A stretch of DNA of 64,000 nt from Castellaniella sp036379515 (GTDB lineage Bacteria > Pseudomonadota > Gammaproteobacteria > Burkholderiales > Burkholderiaceae_B). The translations under genes were made by a program, and so were the position numbers. The notes below the pieces were generated by a model that made no database searches, had not been told where the DNA came from, and was given only the letters and a program-made list of their open reading frames with translations. The DNA lies in NCBI RefSeq assembly GCF_036379515.1, contig NZ_DASVGN010000025.1, positions 32,512 through 96,511 on the forward strand, in the 5' to 3' direction. Position 1 is the first letter of the stretch, and the number at the start of each line of letters is the position of its first letter. Positions 44,362-53,751 of this stretch are shown here, piece by piece.

Positions 44362-44790
44362 TTACTTGACGATCTTGAGGTGGCTGGGTTTTGGGGGGGT
44401 GGGTTCCGGGTCGTCGGTGGCCGCTGGGCCTTGGGCCGGGTGCCTTTGCTCGTCCTCGCCACCCGGGTAGGGCTGCGAGGCGCCGACCTCAAACCCCATG
44501 CCGGCGCCGGTTTCACGGGCATAGAGAGCCGATACGGTGGCCACGGGGATGAACAGATGCTCCACCACACCGTTGAAGCGCGACTCGAATTCGATGTAGT
44601 CGTTGCCCATCGTCAGCCGGTTGGTGGCCAGGTGTCCGATGTTGAGCGTGATCTGGCCATCGTGCACGTGTGCCGGCGGCACGACCGTGTTGGCGTCTAC
44701 CGTGACGACCAGATAGGGCGTGTAACCATTGTCCGTGCACCATTCGTGCAGTGCGCGGATGAGGTAGGGCTTGGTAGAGGATTCCTGCAT
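44362..44790 (-). CDS. sspB: ClpXP adaptor SspB
   Basis: A 142-residue protein that tethers ssrA-tagged peptides to ClpX. STKPYLIRALHEWCTDNGYTPYLVV and the segment HVHDGQITLNIGHLATNRL, followed by EFESRFNGV, are typical. The linker is proline/acid-rich and the C-terminus (PPKPSHLKIVK) carries the ClpX-binding tail. The start lies one base beyond the sspA stop, and the petABC-sspAB order is typical of beta-proteobacteria. Confidence 0.93.
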   Translation of the reverse strand: MQESSTKPYLIRALHEWCTDNGYTPYLVVTVDANTVVPPAHVHDGQITLNIGHLATNRLTMGNDYIEFESRFNGVVEHLFIPVATVSALYARETGAGMGFEVGASQPYPGGEDEQRHPAQGPAATDDPEPTPPKPSHLKIVK

Positions 44791-44791
44791 G

Positions 44792-45400
44792 TCAGCGTCG
44801 CATGACCTTTTCAGAGGGCGTGAGTGCTTCGATGTAGGCCGGGCGCGAGAACAGGCGCTCGGCGTACTTCTGGATGGGAGCTGCGCTCTTGGGGAGCTCG
44901 ATGCCGTAGTGGTCCAGGCGCCAGAGCAGCGGTGCCACGGCGACGTCGAGCATGGAGAACTCATCGCCCAGCATGAACTTGTTCTTCACCAGCAGCGGCG
45001 CCAACTGGGCCAGGCGATCGCGAATGGCAGCACGCGCGGCGTTGCGGACTTTCTCGTCGGCAATGTTGCGGTTTTCGAGCGTAGAGACGTGAATGAAGAG
45101 TTCTTTCTCGAAGTTGTACAGAAACAGACGCGTGCGCGCCCGCATGATGGGGTCGGCTGGCATCAGCTGCGGATGCGGGAAGCGTTCGTCGATGTACTCG
45201 TTGATGATGTTCGATTCGTACAGGATCAGATCGCGCTCGACCAGGATGGGAACCTGGCCGTAGGGGTTCATGACGGCGATGTCTTCCGGCTTGTTGTAGA
45301 GGTCGATGTCACGGATTTCGAAATCCATGCCTTTTTCGAACAGCACGAATCGGCAGCGTTGTGAAAACGGGCAGGTCGTCCCGGAATAGAGCACCATCAT
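44792..45400 (-). CDS. sspA: Stringent starvation protein A (GST-fold)
   Basis: A 202-residue RNA polymerase-associated protein with a glutathione-transferase fold. MVLYSGTTCPFSQRCRFVL, NPYGQVPILVERDLILYESNIINEYIDERF and PADPIMRAR match SspA. In E. coli it binds the sigma-70 holoenzyme during stationary-phase and acid stress. Transcribed together with sspB; a hairpin separates it from petC. Confidence 0.94.
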   Translation of the reverse strand: MMVLYSGTTCPFSQRCRFVLFEKGMDFEIRDIDLYNKPEDIAVMNPYGQVPILVERDLILYESNIINEYIDERFPHPQLMPADPIMRARTRLFLYNFEKELFIHVSTLENRNIADEKVRNAARAAIRDRLAQLAPLLVKNKFMLGDEFSMLDVAVAPLLWRLDHYGIELPKSAAPIQKYAERLFSRPAYIEALTPSEKVMRR

Positions 45401-45438
45401 GTTGTGGATCCCAATACAAAATTAAGACGGAAAATACG

Positions 45439-45479
45439 ACAGCGCCGGACGACCACCTCGGTAGCCGGGCCGGCGCTGT
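45439..45479 (-). terminator. Hairpin between petC and sspA
   Basis: ACAGCGCCGG and CCGGCGCTGT form a perfect 10-base stem with a 21-base loop in the 91-base gap. On the minus strand ATTTTCC follows a few bases later, a weak T-run. It could terminate some petABC transcripts before sspA or stabilise their 3' end. Confidence 0.45.
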
Positions 45480-45491
45480 GAGAGGTAAAGA

Positions 45492-46337
45492 TTAACGAAC
45501 GTGCTTCCAGTATGCCCCATTCAGGCGTATGGCGACAAACATGAACAGGAACAGGAACAGCATCACCCAGACGCCGATCTGCTTGCGTTCGAGCTGCGCT
45601 GGCTCGGCCATCCAGCCCAGGAAGTTGCTGATGTCGGCCACATTGCTTTCGAACTGCGCGTAGGTCTTGGGGTCTGCAGAATCAAAGTGGCCCGTAGTGC
45701 TCGAGTCACCTGTGTAGTTGGGCAGGTTTTCGTCTTTGGTGCTTGAAAAGCCGTCCTGGTCGTAGGTCGTGGTCGAGCGCATCCAGTGCGTGTTGCCCTT
45801 GGCGTCGGATACCTCGTGGATGTCAATGCTGGTGTAGGTGCGAGGACCTTCCATCTGCCACAGAACGTTGGGCATTGCCACGTTGGGGAAGACCACGTTG
45901 TTCCAACCGGTCTTTTTATTGGTGTCACGGTAGAAGGAGCGCAGGTAGGTGTAGATGTAGTCAACGCCCGAGGGCCCGAAATTTTGGCTTTTGGCGCGGG
46001 CCATGACAGACAGATCCGGGGGGGCCGTACCAAACCATTTCTTGCCATCTTCGCGTGTCATTGCGATGGTCATCATGTCGCCGGTCTTTTGGCGCGAGAA
46101 CAGCAGGTTCTTCTTGATTTCCTCGTCGGTCAGCCCCAGTGCCTCAAGCTTGTTGTAGCGCATGGAACTGGCGCTGTGACAGTTCAGACAGTCATTGACG
46201 AAGAGCTTGGCTCCGTTTTGCAGAGAGGCCAGATCTGTGATGCGGTCTGGCGCGCGGTCGATGTGGACCCCACCTTCCGCGAAGGCCAGGGTGCTCATCA
46301 AGGACAGGGCCAGGACACCGAACAGTTTTTTGATCAT
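45492..46337 (-). CDS. petC: Cytochrome bc1 complex cytochrome c1
   Basis: A 281-residue membrane-anchored c-type cytochrome. A signal peptide of about 20 residues is followed by the haem site CLNCH at 50-54. The C-terminal helix LFLFLFMFVAIRLNGAYW anchors it in the membrane. It carries electrons from the Rieske centre to soluble cytochrome c. Haem attachment would use the ResB-CcsA pathway encoded 8 kb downstream. Last of petABC. Confidence 0.95.
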   Translation of the reverse strand: MIKKLFGVLALSLMSTLAFAEGGVHIDRAPDRITDLASLQNGAKLFVNDCLNCHSASSMRYNKLEALGLTDEEIKKNLLFSRQKTGDMMTIAMTREDGKKWFGTAPPDLSVMARAKSQNFGPSGVDYIYTYLRSFYRDTNKKTGWNNVVFPNVAMPNVLWQMEGPRTYTSIDIHEVSDAKGNTHWMRSTTTYDQDGFSSTKDENLPNYTGDSSTTGHFDSADPKTYAQFESNVADISNFLGWMAEPAQLERKQIGVWVMLFLFLFMFVAIRLNGAYWKHVR

Positions 46338-46366
46338 GATGGTTCCGTTGTGTCAGTGTTGGGCAG

Positions 46367-47758
46367 TCAGTGCACGTGCGGCTGGAAAGTCACGCGATCC
46401 GGCACCGGCTTGAATTTGCCCATTTGGCTCCAGACCGGCATCAGCAGGAAGAAGCTCAGATAGATCACGGTGGTGATTTGCCCCATCAGTGTGTGCACGG
46501 GTGTGACGCGCTGTGTGCCCAGCCAACCGAGGATCAGGAAATCGAGGATGAAAATCGCATACACGACCTTGTGCCAGTTTGGACGGTAGCGAATGGATTT
46601 CACCGGCGAGCGGTCCAGCCACGGCAGGAAGCCCAGGATCACGACCGAGCCACCCATGGTGAGCACCCCCCAGAACTTCGCGTCCAGGGTCTTCATCAGG
46701 ACGGCCACGATGATCAGCACCACAGGCCAGATCACACGCCACAGGCCAGAGAACCGGGCCTTCAGGAAGATCGCGATGGCTGCGATCACGGCAGCTGCCG
46801 ACAGGACCCAGGTGAAGTCGCTGGTGACCGAGCGCAACTCGGCGTAGAACGGCGTGAAGTACCAGACCGGTTCGATATCCGGCGGAGTCTGCAGCTGGTC
46901 AGCTGGCAGGAAGTTGTTGTACTCCAGGAAGAAGCCGCCCATTTCGGGAGCGAAGAAGACGATGGCGAAGAAGATGATCAGGAAGCCCGCCACCCCGACG
47001 ATGTCGTGCACTGTGTAGTACGGGTGGAAGGGGATGCCATCGGCCGGATGGCCGTACTTGTCCTTCGGGCCTTCCTTGATTTCGACGCCGTCCGGGTTGT
47101 TGGAGCCTACTTCGTGCAGTGCCAGAATGTGGGCGACCACGAGGCCGACCAGCACCAGCGGAATCGCGATCACGTGGAAGGCGAAGAAGCGGTTCAGCGT
47201 CGCGTCCGAGACCACGTAGTCACCCCGGATCCAGATCGCCAGGTCTGGGCCAATGAAAGGGATGGTCGAGAACAGGTTCACAATCACCTGGGCGCCCCAG
47301 TAGGACATTTGGCCCCAGGGCAGCAGGTAGCCGAAGAATGCTTCACCCATCAGGGACAGGAAGATGGCAACACCGAAGACCCAGACCAGCTCGCGGGGCT
47401 TGCGGTACGAACCGTAGAAAAGCCCACGCAGCATGTGCAGGTAGATCACCACGAAGAACATCGAGGCGCCGGTTGAGTGCATGTAGCGGATGAACCAGCC
47501 ACCCGGCACTTCGCGCATGATGTAGTCGACCGAGGCAAAGGCGAGGTTCGCGTCGGGTTTGTAATTCATCACCAGGAAGATTCCCGAGACGATCTGGATC
47601 ACCAATACCAGCAAGGCCAGTGAACCGAAGAAATACCAGAAGTTGAAATTTTTCGGAGCATAGTACTCAGACATATGCTCTTTATACATTTTGGTAAGCG
47701 GAAAGCGACGGTCTATCCAGCCCAGAAACCCGGTCGTTTCGACGTTATTGTTGGCCAT
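46367..47758 (-). CDS. petB: Cytochrome bc1 complex cytochrome b
   Basis: A 463-residue membrane protein with eight or more helices. Haem-ligand histidines lie in IRYMHSTGASMFFVVIYLHMLRG and FAFHVIAIPLVLVGLVVAHIL. The quinol-oxidation-site motif, PEWY in mitochondria, reads PVWY, a known proteobacterial variant. It oxidises ubiquinol and passes electrons across the membrane. Lies between petA and petC with short gaps. Confidence 0.96.
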   Translation of the reverse strand: MANNNVETTGFLGWIDRRFPLTKMYKEHMSEYYAPKNFNFWYFFGSLALLVLVIQIVSGIFLVMNYKPDANLAFASVDYIMREVPGGWFIRYMHSTGASMFFVVIYLHMLRGLFYGSYRKPRELVWVFGVAIFLSLMGEAFFGYLLPWGQMSYWGAQVIVNLFSTIPFIGPDLAIWIRGDYVVSDATLNRFFAFHVIAIPLVLVGLVVAHILALHEVGSNNPDGVEIKEGPKDKYGHPADGIPFHPYYTVHDIVGVAGFLIIFFAIVFFAPEMGGFFLEYNNFLPADQLQTPPDIEPVWYFTPFYAELRSVTSDFTWVLSAAAVIAAIAIFLKARFSGLWRVIWPVVLIIVAVLMKTLDAKFWGVLTMGGSVVILGFLPWLDRSPVKSIRYRPNWHKVVYAIFILDFLILGWLGTQRVTPVHTLMGQITTVIYLSFFLLMPVWSQMGKFKPVPDRVTFQPHVH

Positions 47759-47800
47759 GAGCGGCTCCTCTCAGTGTCACGAATGAAGAACAGACATTTA

Positions 47801-48469
47801 TCAGGACTTCTTCGTGGGGTATTCCTCAAGTCCGATGATCACGGTCTTATTGTCCGGTGAGAAGGCGTAGGGCGGGATCTTCATGTTGTCTGGAGCTGGC
47901 TTGTTCTTGAAGACGCGCGCCGCCATGTCGTAGGTTGACCCGTGGCAGGGGCACAGGTAGCCGCCCGGCCAGTCGTTGGGCAGACCGGCCTGTGCGCCTG
48001 TCTTGAATTCGGGAGTCGGGACACAGCCCAAGTGTGTACAGATGCCGATACAGATGAAGATGTCCTTGCGCCGCGAGCGCCAGACGTTCTGACACCAGGG
48101 ATACGGCGTGAACTCGACATCTTTCGAGAACGGGTCGGCCAGCTCATCGTTGTGTTTGGCCAGGTCTTCTACCTCGGCGTCTGTGCGATGCACGATGAAG
48201 ATCGGCTGCCCGCGCCATTCGGCGACGATCTGTGTGCCGGGTGCAAGCGTGGAGAGGTCGACCTCGACGGGAGCCCCGGCCGCTTTGGCGCGGGCGGAAG
48301 GAACGAGTGACCAGGCATAGGGCACCGCGGCTGCGACACCCCCGACGCCGGCCAGCGTGCAGGTGGTTGTGATCCAGAATCGGCGCGAGGAGTCGGCAGG
48401 CAAATTTGGGTCGACGGCACCCTGCACGACAGCGCCCTGTTCGTCGGGCTGTGTCGGTTTTTCACTCAT
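47801..48469 (-). CDS. petA: Ubiquinol-cytochrome c reductase Rieske iron-sulfur subunit
   Basis: A 222-residue protein. An N-terminal membrane anchor with twin arginine (SRRFWITTT, residues 28-36) suggests Tat export. The [2Fe-2S] ligands are C144 and H146 (CTHLGC) and C173 and H176 (CPCHGS), with the bridging cysteines C149 and C175. First gene of the bc1 operon; the 126-base gap to divergent mscL holds both promoters. Confidence 0.96.
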   Translation of the reverse strand: MSEKPTQPDEQGAVVQGAVDPNLPADSSRRFWITTTCTLAGVGGVAAAVPYAWSLVPSARAKAAGAPVEVDLSTLAPGTQIVAEWRGQPIFIVHRTDAEVEDLAKHNDELADPFSKDVEFTPYPWCQNVWRSRRKDIFICIGICTHLGCVPTPEFKTGAQAGLPNDWPGGYLCPCHGSTYDMAARVFKNKPAPDNMKIPPYAFSPDNKTVIIGLEEYPTKKS

Positions 48470-48595
48470 TGTGTTACCCCATGTAGTCGCCCGATGGGCG
48501 GAGCTTTTTTAACATGTTCTGCTTGCGCAGCGGATCTTTCGACGTCGTATTATAGCGTCACACATCAGGCGGTAAATCTGCGAAGGAGAAGGGAA

Positions 48596-49048
48596 ATGGC
48601 CAGTGGAAGCAGCTTTATCAAGGAATTCCAGGAATTTGCCGTCAAGGGCAACATGATGGATCTGGCCATCGGCGTCATCATTGGTGGCGCATTTGGCAAG
48701 ATCATCGATTCCATCGTGAACGACATCATCATGCCGCTCGTCAACTTCATCTTGGGCGGCAGCGTCAATTTCGACAATCTCTTCTGGGTCCTGCGGGTTC
48801 CCAAAGACTATACCGGCGCCATGAACAGCGTGGACCTCACCAAGGCTGGCGGTGTGGTCTTTGCCTGGGGACACTTTTTGACCATTGCGGTGAACTTCAT
48901 CCTGCTTGCGCTGGTGGTGTTCATGCTGGTGAAGCTGGTCAATGGGGCGCGCAAGCGGCTGGAACAGCCGGCGGCGGCACCCGAGCCCCCGGCAACGCCA
49001 GAGAACGTGCTGCTGTTGCGTGAAATCCGCGATTCCCTGAAAAAGTAG
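48596..49048 (+). CDS. mscL: Large-conductance mechanosensitive channel
   Basis: A 150-residue inner-membrane channel that opens under membrane tension during osmotic downshock. The start SFIKEFQEFAVKGNMMDLAIGVIIGGAFGKI and the second helix VNFILLALVVFMLVKL are characteristic, with a charged C-terminal helix. ATG 48596 has AAGGAGAAGG upstream and matches the family start. Confidence 0.96.
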   Translation: MASGSSFIKEFQEFAVKGNMMDLAIGVIIGGAFGKIIDSIVNDIIMPLVNFILGGSVNFDNLFWVLRVPKDYTGAMNSVDLTKAGGVVFAWGHFLTIAVNFILLALVVFMLVKLVNGARKRLEQPAAAPEPPATPENVLLLREIRDSLKK

Positions 49049-49061
49049 CGTGACTCGTCGT

Positions 49062-49088
49062 CGGCATTGCAGGGTGACCGCAATGCCG
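49062..49088 (+). terminator. Terminator candidate after mscL
   Basis: CGGCATTGC and GCAATGCCG form a perfect 9-base stem with a 9-base loop, 13 bases after the mscL stop. Only three T follow, so termination may be weak; the same hairpin also faces the convergent nif3-like gene. Confidence 0.55.
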
Positions 49089-49130
49089 TTTACGCAGCGC
49101 GATGGCTGTGGCAGGAATTGCTGTGGCCCG

Positions 49131-49910
49131 TCATACCGGGTTGTCGATGTCCACGAAGGTGCAGCGCACGCCAAACTGCGCCTCGATGGCGGCTCCTAGT
49201 GCCTGCACTCCGTAGCGTTCGGTGGCGTGATGCCCCGCGCTGATGTAGGCCCTGCCGGTTTCGCGCGCCAGGTGGACGGTGGGTTCGGACACTTCGCCGC
49301 TGACATAACAATCGGCGCCGGCAGCGACGGCCGCGTCCATCATGCTCTGGGCGGCACCGGTGCACCAGGCCAGGCGCCGTACGACGCGGTCGTGGTCTCC
49401 GATCACCAGGGGCTTGCGCTTGAGCCGGTGCGCGATGTCGGTGGCGAGTTCGCTTACGGTGCATTCCCGCGCGGGGGTTCCGAGCCAGACAAGGTCGTCG
49501 GGCCCGCAGCGGCGCGGGGTGCCGTCGGGCTGGATGTCGGGGGCCCAGTCCATGACGCGGGCCAGTTGCGCGTTGTTGCCCCATTCGAGGTGCGCATCCA
49601 GCGGCAGGTGATAGGCGAACAGGTTGATGTCGGCCGCCAGTAGCGTGGCGATACGGTGGTGCTTGGGGCCCAGGATGCAAGGGCTTTCGTTTTTCCAGAA
49701 CCAGCCGTGATGGACCAGGATCGTGTCGGCCTCGTGAGCAATGGCGGCTTCGATGAGCGCCTGCGAGGCTGTCACGCCGGTCACGATGTGACGGATGCGG
49801 TTGCGGCCTTCGACTTGCAGCCCGTTCGGGCAATAATCACGAAAGTGCCCCGGCTGCAGAGTCGTCGTGAGCCAGGCGTCCAGTTCGTGGCGTGGGATTT
49901 CCGTCGTCAT
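49131..49910 (-). CDS. Nif3-like dinuclear metal-centre protein (YbgI family)
   Basis: A 259-residue protein from ATG 49910. Metal-binding motifs TILVHHGWFW, FAYHLPLDAH and GHHATERYG are those of the Nif3/YbgI family, which forms hexameric toroids with two metals per subunit. The function is unsettled (GTP cyclohydrolase type 1 homology has been claimed). An extended start at 50009 overlaps the divergent protease and is not used. Confidence 0.9.
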   Translation of the reverse strand: MTTEIPRHELDAWLTTTLQPGHFRDYCPNGLQVEGRNRIRHIVTGVTASQALIEAAIAHEADTILVHHGWFWKNESPCILGPKHHRIATLLAADINLFAYHLPLDAHLEWGNNAQLARVMDWAPDIQPDGTPRRCGPDDLVWLGTPARECTVSELATDIAHRLKRKPLVIGDHDRVVRRLAWCTGAAQSMMDAAVAAGADCYVSGEVSEPTVHLARETGRAYISAGHHATERYGVQALGAAIEAQFGVRCTFVDIDNPV

Positions 49911-49936
49911 GAGTCCTCCTTCATTGAGCAAAGCAC

Positions 49937-51097
49937 ATGCATCGATTGTGGCTGATTTTCGCGCAGACCGTGACGGTCTGTCTTGGCGTTCTGTTTCTGG
50001 TGACGACATTGCGACCGCAGTGGCTCCCAGGCCATGGGTCGCCGCGGGCGGTCGCTCCCGTCACTGCACCGGCGCCGGTTGCTCCGGCTGCTTCGGGAGC
50101 CGTGGCGACGTATGCGCCCGCTGTGGTGCGTGCCGCGCCGTCGGTCGTGAACGTATACACCGCCAAGCACATCGAGGTGCCGGTGGTGCCGTTGCCTGCC
50201 GATCCCGGGTTGGAGCAGCTGCTGCGCCAGTTGCCTGGTTTTACTCGCCGGGAGTCGTCCACCAGCCTGGGCTCGGGCGTGATCGTGCGCCCTGACGGCT
50301 ACATATTGACCAATTACCACGTGATTGAGTCGGCGGATTCCATTAGAGTCAGCCTGGCCGATGGTCGCCAGGAAACCGCCAAGCTCGTGGGGGCCGATCC
50401 GGACAGCGATCTGGCTGTGCTCAAAATTGCGCTGGATCATCTGCCTGCCATCACGTTTGACCCTGACCCCGTCGTGCATGTGGGTGACGTGGTGATGGCA
50501 ATCGGCAACCCCTTTGGAGTGGGGCAGACCACGACACTGGGCATCGTGTCGGCGCTAGGGCGCAACCGCCTGGGCCTGAATCTGTACGAGAACTTCATCC
50601 AGACGGATGCCGCCATCAACCCCGGCAATTCGGGCGGGGCCTTGATCGACTCCCGCGGGGATCTGGTGGGGATCAACACCGCCATCTATTCCGATACGGG
50701 TGGGTCGCTGGGCATCGGATTTGCCATTCCGGCACCTATCGCACATCACGTGCTGGATCAGATCATCGAGCACGGCAGAGTGCTGCGGGGCTGGTTGGGA
50801 CTGGAACCCCAGGACATCACGCCTGATCTTGCGCGGGTCTTTCATCTGAAGCAGTCCGGTGGGGTCATCGTGGCGCGTGTGTTGCGGGGCGGGCCCGCCG
50901 ACAAGGCAGGCATCCAGGTGGGCGATATTTTGCAGGCACTGGATGGCAAGCCGCTGCGCGACGCCATGGATCTGCTCAACCGGTTGGCACCCATGAAGGC
51001 GGGCACTCTGGTGAAGCTGAAGATTCTGCGCGCCGGCCGCGTGATCGAGCGTGAACTGAAGGTCAGCCTGCGGCCTGCGCAATCCGTGCGACGTTGA
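49937..51097 (+). CDS. HtrA/DegS-type periplasmic serine protease
   Basis: A 386-residue protease with an N-terminal membrane anchor (residues 4-24) and a proline/alanine-rich linker. The trypsin-like catalytic triad is H128 (TNYHVI), D158 (DSDLAVLK) and S232 (NPGNSGGAL). One PDZ domain occupies about residues 275-375 (GWLGLEPQDI, GGPADKAGIQVGDIL). A single PDZ plus anchor suggests DegS/AlgW-like sensing of misfolded envelope proteins. It ends three bases from convergent hemB. Confidence 0.92.
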   Translation: MHRLWLIFAQTVTVCLGVLFLVTTLRPQWLPGHGSPRAVAPVTAPAPVAPAASGAVATYAPAVVRAAPSVVNVYTAKHIEVPVVPLPADPGLEQLLRQLPGFTRRESSTSLGSGVIVRPDGYILTNYHVIESADSIRVSLADGRQETAKLVGADPDSDLAVLKIALDHLPAITFDPDPVVHVGDVVMAIGNPFGVGQTTTLGIVSALGRNRLGLNLYENFIQTDAAINPGNSGGALIDSRGDLVGINTAIYSDTGGSLGIGFAIPAPIAHHVLDQIIEHGRVLRGWLGLEPQDITPDLARVFHLKQSGGVIVARVLRGGPADKAGIQVGDILQALDGKPLRDAMDLLNRLAPMKAGTLVKLKILRAGRVIERELKVSLRPAQSVRR

Positions 51098-51100
51098 GTC

Positions 51101-52117
51101 TTAGCCCTGCGTTCGCAGCAGCTTGGCAGCGGCGATGGCAAAGTACGTCAAGATGCCGTCGCCGCCCGCCCGCTTGAAGGCCAGGAGCGACTCCATCATG
51201 ACTTTGTCGTGGTCGAGCCAGCCGTTGGCGGCCGCGGCCTGGATCATGGCGTACTCGCCGCTCACCTGGTAGGCGTAGGTAGGCATGCCGAAGGCGTCTT
51301 TTACTTCGCGCAGCACGTCCAGATAAGGCAGGCCAGGCTTGACCATCACCATGTCGGCGCCTTCGTGGATGTCGGCTGCGACTTCGCGCAGCGCTTCAAG
51401 GCGGTTGGCCGGGTCCATCTGGTAGGTGGCCTTGCTGGATTTGCCCAGGTTGGCCGCCGAGCCCACGGCATCACGGAACGGCCCGTAGAAGGCGCTGGCG
51501 TATTTGGCGGAGTAGGCCATGATGCGCGTGTGGATGCGGCCGCGCCCGTCCAACGCCTGCCGCACGGCACCGATACGACCGTCCATCATGTCGCTGGGGG
51601 CGACGATGTCCACCCCGGCTTCGGCGTGGGTGAGCGCCTGGCGCACCAGCATGGCCACGGTAGGTTCGTTGAGCAATTGCCCGTCTTCGTCGATGAGGCC
51701 GTCCTGGCCGTGGCTGGTGTAGGGGTCCAGTGCCACGTCGGTCAGCACGCCCAGCTCAGGAAAATGCTGCTTGAGCAAGGCCACGGTGCGCGGGATCAGG
51801 CCGTCGGGGTTGGCCGCCTCGACCCCGTCGGGTGTTTTCAGGGCGGTGTCGATGTTCGGGAACAACGCCATGATCGGGATGCCCAGGGACGCGCATTCTT
51901 CGGCGGTCTTGAGCAATGTGTCGGGCGAGTGGCGCACGACGCCGGGCATGGAGGGGACGGGTTCACGGACGTTCGTGCCTTCGCGCACGAACACGGGATA
52001 GATGAGGTCGTCGGTCGAGAGGCGATTTTCGCGCACCAGGCGGCGGGAAAAATCGTCGCGTCGATTGCGGCGCAGACGCAGGGTGGGAAAATCGGTTTGA
52101 GGCAGGAATCGGGTCAT
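51101..52117 (-). CDS. hemB: Delta-aminolevulinic acid dehydratase (porphobilinogen synthase)
   Basis: A 338-residue enzyme joining two 5-aminolevulinate molecules into porphobilinogen in haem synthesis. The Schiff-base lysine is in MVMVKPG and a second active-site lysine in YSAKYASAFYGPFRDA. The metal loop reads LDPYTSHGQDG without the three zinc cysteines, so it is the magnesium-type enzyme as in Pseudomonas. It supplies haem for the bc1 and c-type cytochromes encoded nearby. Confidence 0.96.
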   Translation of the reverse strand: MTRFLPQTDFPTLRLRRNRRDDFSRRLVRENRLSTDDLIYPVFVREGTNVREPVPSMPGVVRHSPDTLLKTAEECASLGIPIMALFPNIDTALKTPDGVEAANPDGLIPRTVALLKQHFPELGVLTDVALDPYTSHGQDGLIDEDGQLLNEPTVAMLVRQALTHAEAGVDIVAPSDMMDGRIGAVRQALDGRGRIHTRIMAYSAKYASAFYGPFRDAVGSAANLGKSSKATYQMDPANRLEALREVAADIHEGADMVMVKPGLPYLDVLREVKDAFGMPTYAYQVSGEYAMIQAAAANGWLDHDKVMMESLLAFKRAGGDGILTYFAIAAAKLLRTQG

Positions 52118-52195
52118 TGTGTGCTCCGGCGCACCCGGCTTTGTGACGGTTGGGTGCCAATAAGGAATGAGTTGATCTTAGTGCAGAGGTGCGGT

Positions 52196-52819
52196 TCAGG
52201 GCACGACTTGCGGCGAGATCCAGTTTTCGATGTGAGCGGCCGCTTCGTCCAGGCCGATACGATGGGTCGCCGAGAACGGCAGGGCCGTGAGGGTGCCGAT
52301 TTCAGCCAGGTCCTTGCGGGTCTGAGCGACCGCCCTGATGCGTTGACCGTAGGGGAGCTTGTCGGCCTTGGTGAGGAGCGCCAGGGTGGGCAGGCCGCGC
52401 AGGCCAATCCAGTGAGCCAGCCGGCGGTCCAGGTCGGTGACCCCGCGGCGGATGTCCACCACCATGACGACGCCGGCGAGGCTGCTGCGTTCGTGCAGGT
52501 AACCGCCCAGGACCTCGGCCCAGGCATCGCGCGCCTTTTGGTCGATGGCGGCGTATCCATAGCCTGGCAAATCCACCAAGAAGCCCAACCAGGCCTCGGG
52601 GGTCATGGGGTCGGGGATGCCGAACAGGTTGATCAACCGTGTGCGGCCTGGGGTTTTGCTTGAGAAGGCCAGACGCTTCTGGTTGGCGAGGACATTGATG
52701 GCGGACGACTTGCCGGAATTGGAACGGCCGACGAAGCAGACCTCGGCGGTAGTGGGTGCGGGAAGCTGGTCCAGGCGTGCGGCAGAAACCGTAAACCGGG
52801 CGCGGTGGAGGAGGGACAC
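52196..52819 (-). CDS. engB: Ribosome biogenesis GTP-binding protein YsxC/EngB
   Basis: A 207-residue essential GTPase in 50S assembly. G1 GRSNSGKS is at residues 31-38, G3 DLPGYGYA follows, and G4 reads TKADK. The start is GTG 52819. It is divergent from the cytochrome c4 gene, an arrangement conserved in this group. Confidence 0.93.
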   Translation of the reverse strand: MSLLHRARFTVSAARLDQLPAPTTAEVCFVGRSNSGKSSAINVLANQKRLAFSSKTPGRTRLINLFGIPDPMTPEAWLGFLVDLPGYGYAAIDQKARDAWAEVLGGYLHERSSLAGVVMVVDIRRGVTDLDRRLAHWIGLRGLPTLALLTKADKLPYGQRIRAVAQTRKDLAEIGTLTALPFSATHRIGLDEAAAHIENWISPQVVP

Positions 52820-52855
52820 GGGGGACAGGCTCGATGGAGGATGTTGTGGCTATTG

Positions 52856-52861
52856 TATAAT
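52856..52861 (+). promoter_or_regulatory. Candidate -10 box of the cytochrome c4 gene
   Basis: A perfect TATAAT, preceded directly by TG, lies 109 bases before the cytochrome c4 start. No clear -35 is found 17 bases upstream. On the opposite strand an overlapping TACAAT could serve engB. Confidence 0.4.
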
Positions 52862-52969
52862 TTCGCACTGAACTTGTTGCATTCCCAGTGGCGTGTGATC
52901 GCGTGTCGCCTGGGGTGCTGGCTTGGTGGCGCCTCCTGGCGTCAGGATCGAATCACCTTCGAGGACCTC

Positions 52970-53662
52970 ATGAAGCGCGCGCTCTCCAGTATGTTTGTGG
53001 CCGGTAGCCTGGTGCTTGCCGGCGCCATTCCTGGTCTGGTTCAGGCCCAGGAAGCCGCCCAGAAGCCGGATGTAAAGGCCGGCGAGCAGCTCTACACCCA
53101 CGGCGATGCAGCGCGCGGGGTCCTGGCCTGTATTGCCTGTCACGGCGCCGCAGGCAACAGCACCATCTCTGCCAACCCCAACCTGGCGGCCATGCCTCAC
53201 GAATACATCGTGAAGCAGCTGCAAGACTTCCAAGCCAAGGGCAAGACTCCGCCATCGCGCACCGGAGCTGGCGGCGCGCCCACGATCATGAGCAGCATCG
53301 CCGCCAATCTCACGCCGCAAGACATGCAAAACGTGGCGCTGTATCTGTCGCATCAGCAGCTCGACTGGGACAAGGCAGGGACGGCCACGCATCCGGCCAC
53401 GGTACCGCTGGGGCAGCATATCTGGCGCGCCGGTATCGCCGACCGCAACGTGCCTGCCTGTGCGGCCTGTCACTCGGCCAATGGGGCGGGGCTTCCAGCC
53501 GAATTCCCTCGCCTTGCCGGCCAGCATCCGGAATACATACTCGAGCAACTCAAGCTATTCCGTTCGGGTGACCGCAAAAATAGCATCATGCATGCCATTG
53601 CCGATCGCATGACCGATCCCGATCTTGCGGCTGTGGCCGACTACGCGGCGGGCTTGCGCTAG
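52970..53662 (+). CDS. Dihaem cytochrome c4
   Basis: A 230-residue periplasmic protein from ATG 52970, chosen because the signal peptide MKRALSSMFVAGSLVLAG follows. Two haem sites, CIACH at 54-58 and CAACH at 164-168, lie in two similar domains, with AAGNS and GAGLPAEFPRLAGQ. Cytochrome c4 carries electrons to terminal oxidases. A terminator follows, and the genes for c-type cytochrome maturation come next. Confidence 0.94.
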   Translation: MKRALSSMFVAGSLVLAGAIPGLVQAQEAAQKPDVKAGEQLYTHGDAARGVLACIACHGAAGNSTISANPNLAAMPHEYIVKQLQDFQAKGKTPPSRTGAGGAPTIMSSIAANLTPQDMQNVALYLSHQQLDWDKAGTATHPATVPLGQHIWRAGIADRNVPACAACHSANGAGLPAEFPRLAGQHPEYILEQLKLFRSGDRKNSIMHAIADRMTDPDLAAVADYAAGLR

Positions 53663-53751
53663 TCGACCTCGCATTTCCGGGTCGCGTCTGGGGTTTTGAG
53701 GGGGGCCCACGATCGAGCCGTTGTATGGTGGACAATTAAAAAATCAACCGA

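Noticed and set aside
48494..48526. Hairpin CGCCC-GAT-GGGCG with nearby T6 upstream of mscL as terminator
   Set aside because: It lies before the gene, the T-run is four bases from the stem, and no plus-strand transcript is known to end there.
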